Assembly (NCBI RefSeq): GCF_030440515.1
Contig: NZ_CP076543.1
Coordinates: forward strand, 3,997,501 to 4,061,500
Origin: Streptomyces xanthophaeus
GTDB taxonomy: Bacteria; Actinomycetota; Actinomycetes; Streptomycetales; Streptomycetaceae
Length of the DNA: 64,000 nucleotides
Direction of reading: 5' to 3'
Every line of letters starts with the position of its first letter. Position 1 is the stretch's first letter. Shown here piece after piece: positions 57,744 to 64,000 of the stretch. Both the position numbers and the translations under genes were made by a program. The notes under the pieces were generated by a model. It made no database searches. It was not told the DNA's origin and saw nothing but the letters and a program-made list of their open reading frames with translations.

Positions 57744-59363
57744 TCACTCTTCCGAGTTGGTGCCGCCACCGCCGCCGACCGGGCCGCCGGGGCCGCCGGC
57801 CGTCTCCGTGGGCTTGGTCGGCGGCGTCGTCGGAGGCTTCGTCGACGGGGTCGTCGAGGGCTTCGTCGACGCCGAGCTGCTCGGCGAGGCCGAACCCGTC
57901 GGCGTGTGCGTCGCGGTGGCCGTCGGCGTCGGGCTGAAGCTCTGCGTCCGGCTGCGGGTCGCCTGGGGCGAACTGTCGCTGGTGGGCGGGGTGTTGTCCT
58001 GGGTCTGCGGCGGCGGGGTGAGGTTCGGGGAGGCCGACTTGCTCGGCTGGTCGCCCGGCGTGGTCTGGGTGGTCTCGGGCTTCTTCTTGTCACCCTGGCC
58101 CACGGTGTTGACGGCGTAGGCCACACCGCCCATCACCGCGACGATCGCGAGGACCGCGAACAGCCACGCCTTCCAGCGGCTGCCGCTGCCGCCGTGGTCG
58201 TCGTAGCCGTCGTATCCGTCGTAACCGCCGTTGCCGGCCGGGCCGTGGCCGCCGGGGAAGGCCGAGCCGTCGTCCGGGTTCAGCGACGGCACCATCGGCT
58301 GCTGGAACTGCGAGGTCGAGGCGTGCGCCCCGTACTGCTGCTGGCCGCCGTTCCCGGGCAGGGGCATGGCCGTGGTGGCAGAGGCGCCGCCCCGCCCGTG
58401 CGGCAGGGACATGGTGACCGGGCCGGTGCTCCAGGTGCCGGTGTTCGGCCCCTGGTCGTGCAGCATCTGGAGCGCGTACTGCACCAGCCCGCGCATCTCC
58501 TCGGCGCTCTGGAACCGGTCGTCCGGATCCTTGGCGAGGGAGCGCATGACCAGGCCGTCGAGCTCCTGCGGGAGGTGACGCCCCTCCGGCAGCTGCGAGG
58601 GCGGCACCGGCGCGTCCTGGACGTGCTGGTAGACCACCGACAGCGGGGTCTCGCCGGTGAACGGAGGACGCAGCGCGAGCAGTTCGTAGAGAAGACAGCC
58701 GGTCGCGTACAGGTCGGAGCGGTGGTCGACGGCCTTGCCGAGGGCCTGCTCGGGCGACAGGTACTGCGGGGTGCCCATGACCATGCCGGTCTGGGTCATC
58801 GTCGACTGGGCGCCGTGCAGGGCGCGGGCGATGCCGAAGTCCATCACCTTGACCGCGCCGGTCTCGGTGATGATGACGTTCGCGGGCTTGATGTCGCGGT
58901 GCACGATGCCGTGCTGGTGCGAGTAGGCGAGGGCTTCGAGCACGCCCGAGGTGATGATGAGCGCCTGCTCCGGGCCCGGGGCCTCGGCGCTGAGCAGGAG
59001 GTCGCGGATCGTACGGCCCTCGACCAGCTCCATGACGATGTACGGGACGGTGTTCGGACCGACCTTGTCCTCGCCCGAGTCGTACACGGCGACGACGGCG
59101 TGGTGGTTGAGTCCGGCGACGGACTGCGCCTCGCGCGTGAAGCGGGCCTTGGACACCGGGTCCTCGGCGAGGTCCGCGCGCAGCAGCTTCACGGCGACGG
59201 TGCGGCCCAGCCGGACGTCCTCGGCCGCGAACACCTCGGCCATGCCGCCGCGGCCCAGCCGGTGGGTCATCCGGTAACGGCCGTCTCCCACCAGGCCGCC
59301 GGCGCCCCAGTGCTCAGGACCATCGGTCATCCCGGCGCCGTTTCCATCGGGTTCGGGTGCCAT
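57744..59363 (-). CDS. Ser/Thr protein kinase (PknB-type, no PASTA domain)
   Basis: This 539-residue kinase has an N-terminal catalytic domain (about 28-290). It shows GRGGMAEVF (Gly loop), VAVKLL (ATP Lys), HRDIKPANV (catalytic Asp), DFGIA (Mg Asp) and TMTQTGMVMGTPQYLSPEQ (activation loop with Thr sites). A Gln/Gly/Asp-rich juxtamembrane region (with GYDGYDGYDD) leads to one membrane helix (AWLFAVLAIVAVMGGVAYAV) and a Thr/Pro/Ser-rich outside tail of about 120 residues. No PASTA domain is seen. It is divergent from a second kinase gene. Automethylation or target proteins are not visible here. Confidence 0.92.
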   Translation of the reverse strand: MAPEPDGNGAGMTDGPEHWGAGGLVGDGRYRMTHRLGRGGMAEVFAAEDVRLGRTVAVKLLRADLAEDPVSKARFTREAQSVAGLNHHAVVAVYDSGEDKVGPNTVPYIVMELVEGRTIRDLLLSAEAPGPEQALIITSGVLEALAYSHQHGIVHRDIKPANVIITETGAVKVMDFGIARALHGAQSTMTQTGMVMGTPQYLSPEQALGKAVDHRSDLYATGCLLYELLALRPPFTGETPLSVVYQHVQDAPVPPSQLPEGRHLPQELDGLVMRSLAKDPDDRFQSAEEMRGLVQYALQMLHDQGPNTGTWSTGPVTMSLPHGRGGASATTAMPLPGNGGQQQYGAHASTSQFQQPMVPSLNPDDGSAFPGGHGPAGNGGYDGYDGYDDHGGSGSRWKAWLFAVLAIVAVMGGVAYAVNTVGQGDKKKPETTQTTPGDQPSKSASPNLTPPPQTQDNTPPTSDSSPQATRSRTQSFSPTPTATATHTPTGSASPSSSASTKPSTTPSTKPPTTPPTKPTETAGGPGGPVGGGGGTNSEE

Positions 59364-59505
59364 CAGTCCTCGCCGTCGTATCTCTCGGCCGCCGCTCAGC
59401 GGTCGTCCTCTTCGTCGGTGCTCCGGTGAACGCTACAGCCTCGGAACCGGTCACCGTTCGGACAAGGCCGCCTGTGCCCGTGTGGTCACGGAACGGGCAC
59501 CTGGC

Positions 59506-59533
59506 TTGACGTGTGCTTGCCCTCGGGCAGACT
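59506..59533 (+). promoter_or_regulatory. Putative vegetative promoter of the second kinase gene
   Basis: TTGACG (59506-59511) and CAGACT (59528-59533), 16 bp apart, closely match the Streptomyces HrdB-type promoter (TTGAC, TAGACT). Transcription would start near 59540, giving a leader of about 50 nt that contains a GAGGGGAAGC ribosome site before the ATG at 59593. It lies in the 229-bp gap between two divergent kinase genes. Confidence 0.6.
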
Positions 59534-59592
59534 GGGCGCCATATGAGCCCGGCCAGAGGCGTGGGGACACATCCCGAGGGGAAGCAACAGTC

Positions 59593-61251
59593 ATGAGCCA
59601 GGACGGCACTCAGGGCCAGTACGCGGGCGGCTCTCTGGCCGGTGGCCGTTACCAGCTAAGGGACTTGCTGGGCGCGGGCGGCATGGCGTCCGTGTACCTG
59701 GCGTACGACTCGGCCCTCGACCGGCAGGTCGCCATCAAGACGCTGCACAGCGACCTCGGCCGCGAGCAGTCCTTCCGCGAACGATTCCGCCGCGAGGCCC
59801 AGGCTGTAGCGAAACTGTCGCACACGAACATCGTCTCGGTGTTCGACACCGGCGAAGGCGAAGTGACGTTCGGCGGCGGCGGCGCCGCGGGCGACGGCGC
59901 GGTGATGCCGTACATCGTCATGGAGTACGTGGAGGGCCGGCCGCTGGGCTCGGTGCTGGAGGAGGACGTCCGCCTGCACGGGGCCATGCCGGCGGACAAG
60001 GCGCTGAAGGTGACGGCCGATGTGCTGGCCGCCCTGGAGACCAGCCACGAGATGGGGCTCGTCCACCGCGACATCAAGCCCGGCAACGTCATGGTGAACA
60101 AGCGCGGCGTGGTCAAGGTGATGGACTTCGGCATCGCCCGCGCCATGCAGTCGGGGGTGACCTCGATGACGCAGACCGGCATGGTCGTCGGCACCCCCCA
60201 GTACCTCTCGCCCGAGCAGGCGCTGGGGCGCGGGGTCGACGCCCGTTCCGACCTCTACTCGGTCGGCATCATGCTGTTCCAGCTGCTGACCGGTCGGATC
60301 CCGTTCGACGCGGACTCGCCGCTGGCCATCGCGTACGCCCACGTGCAGGAGGAGCCGGTCGCCCCGTCCTCCATCAACCGGTCGCTGACGCCGGCGATGG
60401 ACGCGCTCGTGGCACGGGCCCTGAAGAAGAACCCGAACGAGCGTTTCCCCACGGCCGCGGCCATGGGCGACGAGGTCGCGCGGGTGCTGGGCGCCGGGCA
60501 GACGGGAGCGCCGGTCATCGTCCAGGGCCAGGGGCCCCTGAGCAGTGGCGCGGGCGTGGCTTCGGCCGTGTTCCCGCCGGTGGAGTCCGGGTACCAGGCG
60601 CCCCCGCAGTCGGTGCAGCAGCCGTACCAGGCGCCGCACACGCCGACGCCGGCCCCGTACGCGCCGACGCCGGCCCCCCAGCACGCGCAGGGCGGCTACG
60701 CCTACCCGCACACGTCCCCGTCGCAGCAGCAGTACGCGCCGCAGACCCCGCCGCCGTACACGATCTCCCCGACGAGCACGCCGTCCGCGGCGTCCGGTGA
60801 CGGCAAGCGGAACAGGCCGGTGGTCATCGGCGCGATCGCGGTGGCCCTGCTGGCCATCGGCGGTCTGATCGCGGCGATCTCGATGAACGGGGACGACAAG
60901 GACAAGGGCACCACGGCGGACCCGGGGAGCTCCGCGTCCGCGTCGGCCTCCGCGAAGGCCGGGTTCAAGGGGCCCGACCTCACGCGCACGATCGACAAGA
61001 AGAAGTGCACGGAGCCGGTGAAGCACTACAGCGAGGCGGGCAAGTATTCGGCGCCGGACCTCAAGTACAAGAACCTGCTCTCCGTGAAGGAGTGCATCCA
61101 GGCTTCGGGCGGCCGGTACACGATCGTGCCGAAGGACGAGGCCGTGTACGGCAAGGACACGGTGCTGTTCCAGTCCCCGGCCGCCGGCGAGAAGATCGAC
61201 AAGGAAGGCACGGAGTACACGCTGACCGTGTCGACCGGCAACCCCGAATAG
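59593..61251 (+). CDS. Ser/Thr protein kinase with one PASTA-like domain
   Basis: This 552-residue kinase has the catalytic domain at about residues 15-290 (GAGGMASVY, VAIKTL, HRDIKPGNV, DFGIARAM, MTQTGMVVGTPQYLSPEQ). A Pro/Gln/Tyr/Thr-rich segment follows, then one membrane helix (VVIGAIAVALLAIGGLIAAI). An extracytoplasmic part contains two cysteines and one PASTA-like module (LLSVKECIQASGGRYTIVPKDEAV...VLFQSPAAGEKIDKEGTEYTLTVS). PASTA modules sense peptidoglycan or lipid II. The ATG at 59593 has GAGGGGAAGC upstream. It pairs head-to-head with the other kinase gene. Confidence 0.93.
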   Translation: MSQDGTQGQYAGGSLAGGRYQLRDLLGAGGMASVYLAYDSALDRQVAIKTLHSDLGREQSFRERFRREAQAVAKLSHTNIVSVFDTGEGEVTFGGGGAAGDGAVMPYIVMEYVEGRPLGSVLEEDVRLHGAMPADKALKVTADVLAALETSHEMGLVHRDIKPGNVMVNKRGVVKVMDFGIARAMQSGVTSMTQTGMVVGTPQYLSPEQALGRGVDARSDLYSVGIMLFQLLTGRIPFDADSPLAIAYAHVQEEPVAPSSINRSLTPAMDALVARALKKNPNERFPTAAAMGDEVARVLGAGQTGAPVIVQGQGPLSSGAGVASAVFPPVESGYQAPPQSVQQPYQAPHTPTPAPYAPTPAPQHAQGGYAYPHTSPSQQQYAPQTPPPYTISPTSTPSAASGDGKRNRPVVIGAIAVALLAIGGLIAAISMNGDDKDKGTTADPGSSASASASAKAGFKGPDLTRTIDKKKCTEPVKHYSEAGKYSAPDLKYKNLLSVKECIQASGGRYTIVPKDEAVYGKDTVLFQSPAAGEKIDKEGTEYTLTVSTGNPE

Positions 61252-61326
61252 CGCGACCGGCGCCGCCGCGGGGCAGCGCCCGGCGGAGCCCCGGCGGCTC
61301 GGCACCAGGCGCAGTGCGACACACCG

Positions 61327-61361
61327 GCATCCCGGACACCCCGATGGGGCGTCCGGGATGC
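61327..61361 (+). terminator. Terminator of the PASTA kinase gene
   Basis: An 11-bp stem (GCATCCCGGAC and its complement), with inner GC pairing in the loop, is followed by CGCTTTTGC. The T run on the + strand makes this a conventional intrinsic terminator. Confidence 0.8.
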
Positions 61362-61445
61362 CGCTTTTGCCCCACTATGTAAATCTGGGCGCATATCTCT
61401 GACGCGCAGCGAGCAGCTCGTGGCTCGGGACGGGAGGGGCTCCCC

Positions 61446-61961
61446 GTGATCCAAGGCTTCCGCCCGCCGCACTGGCTGGCCTGCGCGGCCCTGGCCGCCG
61501 CCGCGCTCGCGCCCACCGCTTCCGCGTCCGCCGGCCCCTTCCTGACCCCGGCCCGGCAGGCCGCCGCGCCCGCCGCACCCGCCTCCCCCGACGACCCCTA
61601 CGAGGAGCTGGCCGGAAGCGTCGCCGGGGTCGGACGCGAGCACCCCGGGCGGCCGGTCGGCGAGCCCGCCAACCCGGAGCTGACGGTGGCCTCCCGCCCG
61701 CTGCCGGCCCGCCCGCGTACCGAGCCCGCCGATCCGGCCGACCCCGCCGCGCCCAGCGCGCCCACCGCCACGACCCCGCGTCCGCCGACGGCCGCCGTCG
61801 CCGCCCCGAGCCCGCCTTCGGCGGTCGTCACCGCCCTCGGCAGCGGGACCAACGACCGGGCCGCCGACCTGGCTGCGCACATACTGCCGCTCGGCACCGG
61901 ATTCGCCCTGATGGGCCTCGGCCTCGGCTACCTCGGGATGCGTCTGCGCCGGGGGATGTGA
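61446..61961 (+). CDS. Secreted or membrane-anchored Pro/Ala-rich protein
   Basis: This 171-residue protein has a signal peptide (WLACAALAAAALAPTASASA), a Pro/Ala/Thr-rich middle and a C-terminal membrane helix (ILPLGTGFALMGLGLGYLGM) with an Arg-rich end (RLRRGM). The layout looks like a cell-wall or membrane-anchored spacer protein. No LPXTG motif is seen, so sortase anchoring is unlikely. The GTG at 61446 follows GGGAGGGG. The function is unknown. Confidence 0.65.
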   Translation: MIQGFRPPHWLACAALAAAALAPTASASAGPFLTPARQAAAPAAPASPDDPYEELAGSVAGVGREHPGRPVGEPANPELTVASRPLPARPRTEPADPADPAAPSAPTATTPRPPTAAVAAPSPPSAVVTALGSGTNDRAADLAAHILPLGTGFALMGLGLGYLGMRLRRGM

Positions 61962-62032
61962 GCGGCCCGGACCTCCCGCCCCGGGCGGGGTCCCCCTTGC
62001 GACGTACGCCTGAGGACGGTTGCCGAGCATGA

Positions 62033-62060
62033 ACATACTCGGTATACATACCGAGTATGT
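62033..62060. promoter_or_regulatory. PadR operator overlapping the padR-like start codon
   Basis: A perfect 13-bp inverted repeat (ACATACTCGGTAT, 2-nt spacer, ATACCGAGTATGT) contains the ATG of the PadR gene at 62057. Its position implies tight autoregulation and perhaps a leaderless or very short-leader mRNA. The ACAT/ATGT ends match those known for PadR-type operators. Confidence 0.85.
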
Positions 62061-62710
62061 CGATCCGTCACGGGCTACTCGCCCTGCTGGAACGGGGTCC
62101 TCGGTACGGCTCCCAGCTGCGCACCGAGTTCGAATCCCGCACCGGCTCCACCTGGCCCCTCAACGTCGGGCAGGTGTACACGACCCTCGCCCGTCTCGAA
62201 CGGGACGGCCTCGTCGCCCCCGGCGGCGAGGACGCAGCCGGCCACACCCTCTACGCCATCACCGACGCCGGGCGCACCGAGCTGCTCCAGTGGTACGAGC
62301 GGCCCGTCGACCGGGCCAACCCGCCCCGCGACGAGCTGTCCATCAAGCTCGCCATGGCCGTGGGCGCCCCCGGCGTGGACATCCGCTCGGTCATCCAGTC
62401 GCAGCGGCACGCCACGATCAAGGCGATGCAGGACTACACCCGGCTCAAAGCCACGGCGCTCGCCGCGGTCGAGACCGGCCGGTCCCGCGAACGCGACGAC
62501 GTGGCCTGGCTGCTCGTCCTGGAACAGCTGATCTTCCAGACCGAGGCCGAGGCCCGCTGGCTCGACCACTGCGAAGCCCGGCTCGTCCGGCTCTCCCTGC
62601 CGGCCGACCGGAGAGCCGCGGAACCCGAACGACCCCAGGCCGCCGCAGCCGGGACCCCGGCCCCGACCACCACCACCCCGCCCCGTACCGCTCGTACGCG
62701 CCGTGGCTGA
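62057..62710 (+). CDS. PadR family transcriptional repressor
   Basis: This 217-residue regulator has a PadR winged helix (residues 1-90; SIRHGLLALLERGPRYGSQLRTEF, LNVGQVYTTLARLERDGLV) and a C-terminal helical dimer domain (about 95-180). A disordered Ala/Thr/Pro tail ends it. PadR proteins usually repress adjacent ABC exporter genes and respond to their drug-like substrates. The palindrome covering its start codon is the expected operator. The ABC ATPase and permease genes follow on the same strand, so the three form one autoregulated operon. Confidence 0.92.
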   Translation: MSIRHGLLALLERGPRYGSQLRTEFESRTGSTWPLNVGQVYTTLARLERDGLVAPGGEDAAGHTLYAITDAGRTELLQWYERPVDRANPPRDELSIKLAMAVGAPGVDIRSVIQSQRHATIKAMQDYTRLKATALAAVETGRSRERDDVAWLLVLEQLIFQTEAEARWLDHCEARLVRLSLPADRRAAEPERPQAAAAGTPAPTTTTPPRTARTRRG

Positions 62711-62735
62711 ACCACCGTTCCAGGGGGGACACTCC

Positions 62736-63478
<743 letters not shown>

Positions 63479-63482
<4 letters not shown>

Positions 63483-64000
63483 CCGCTCCGCTCCAAGGCT
63501 GGTACCACTCCTGGGTCGCGGCCCTGCGCATAGCCCGCCGCGACGCCTGGCGCGCCAAGGGCCGCAGCGCCCTCGTCCTCGCGATGCTCGCCCTGCCGAT
63601 CGTCGGGGTGAGCGCCGCCGACCTCACGCTGCGCAGCGCCGAACTCTCCCCCGAGCAGGCCGTCACCCGGACGCTCGGCGACGCCGACGCCCGGGTCAGC
63701 CACTCGCACATCTCCGGGCCCGTCAACCAGACCCCCGACGGCACGAGATCCGTGCCCGTCGGCGGCTACAAGGACTACGACCCCTCGAAGGCCTCGCGGG
63801 AGAAGCCGGAACCGGTGGAGTCCCTGCTCCCGGCCGGTTCCCAGGTCCTCAAGGACAGCAGCGGCTACACCAAGGTCCGCACCACGCACGGGCTGCTCGA
63901 CACCCAGCTGCGCGAAATCGACACGCACAGCCCCCTGATGAAGGGCATGATCACGCTCAACCGCGGCCGGCTGCCCGAGGCCCCGGGCGAGGTCATCGCC
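63479..64000 (+). CDS. ABC transporter permease, FtsX/MacB type (3' end outside window)
   Basis: The gene starts with GTG overlapping the ATPase stop codon and runs off the right edge; 174 codons are visible. The start VTAPLQGWYHSWVAALRIARRDAWRAKGRSALVLAMLALPIVGVSAADL shows a short cytoplasmic N-terminus and the first membrane helix, as in large Streptomyces FtsX-like permeases. The remaining visible part is the beginning of an extracytoplasmic MacB_PCD-like domain (with DTQLREIDTHSPLMKGMITLNRGRLPEAPGEV). The rest, including the core FtsX helices, is not seen. Confidence 0.9.

Noticed and set aside
14126..61251. A biosynthetic gene cluster around the bkd operon or the FAD monooxygenase.
   Set aside because: No polyketide synthase, NRPS, terpene cyclase or lanthipeptide-type gene is present in the window.
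62128..62137. tRNA T-loop-like GTTCGAATCC.
   Set aside because: It lies in frame inside the PadR winged-helix coding region (EFESR) and there is no surrounding cloverleaf or acceptor stem.

Overview
This window is a typical piece of a Streptomyces (high-GC Actinobacteria) chromosome. Coding density is high and codon third positions are strongly GC-biased. Many starts are GTG and there is one TTG. The gene families are characteristic: a SpoIIE-type phosphatase fused to an anti-sigma-like ATPase, PknB-type kinases with actinobacterial tails, a mycothiol-dependent enzyme, an F420-type PPOX protein, peptidase inhibitor I36 and a bkd operon. Two parS-type ParB sites (7072-7087 and 14086-14101) suggest that the window lies in the origin-proximal region. 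From memory, the order aspS / SpoIIE phosphatase / bkdC-bkdB-bkdA / NarL regulator / PPOX protein / two Ser/Thr kinases resembles the SCO3790-SCO3821 region of S. coelicolor. No rRNA, tRNA, CRISPR array, prophage or large biosynthetic cluster was seen.

Layout. 1-3.9 kb: a partial GNAT gene and a PaaX-like regulator, a class III aminotransferase and urate oxidase. 3.9-5.9 kb: a cobalamin riboswitch controlling cbtB-cbtA (cobalt uptake) and a small membrane protein, divergent from a histidine-phosphatase-like gene with no visible catalytic histidines. 6-14 kb: a degenerate sortase-like protein, small secreted or hypothetical proteins, a RidA-family/Rrf2 pair, a FUSC membrane protein, and a lipoprotein/sensor kinase pair with no response regulator. 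14-20 kb: a PhoX-type Tat-exported phosphatase, a TerF-like VWA protein with a long Ala/Glu/Pro repeat region, and aspS. 20-30 kb: a SpoIIE phosphatase, an AI-2E family transporter, pirin, an I36 inhibitor with an ArsR-like regulator, an SseB-like protein, a large acyl-CoA dehydrogenase behind tandem operators, and a protein with duplicated Cys/His motifs. 30.4-31 kb: a relic of an IS605/IS1341-type TnpB element, the only clear mobile DNA. 31-39.7 kb: housekeeping and accessory enzymes (M18 aminopeptidase, thioredoxin-NHL fusion, Uma2 nuclease, PPOX flavoprotein, ATP-grasp-like protein, LURP-one protein, nitrilase, mycothiol-dependent isomerase).

40-52.4 kb: a GntR regulator coupled to an MFS transporter through a repeat-encoded start region; a DUF418 membrane protein; a papain-like protease with a C-terminal repeat domain beside a possible chagasin-like inhibitor; an FAD monooxygenase divergent from a regulator carrying both GntR and TetR DNA-binding domains; and several oxidoreductase, acetyltransferase and hypothetical genes. 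52.4-56.4 kb: the bkdA-bkdB-bkdC operon (branched-chain 2-oxoacid dehydrogenase E1 alpha, E1 beta, E2), divergent from an orphan NarL-type response regulator. 57.7-61.3 kb: two divergent PknB-type membrane kinases. 61.4-64 kb: a secreted protein and a PadR-regulated ABC exporter whose permease runs off the window.

The loci that most merit follow-up are the protease/inhibitor pair, the GntR-TetR hybrid with two classes of operator-like sequence, the parS sites (one inside a 38-bp palindrome), and several members of enzyme families that have lost their catalytic residues (sortase-like, histidine phosphatase-like, RidA-like).
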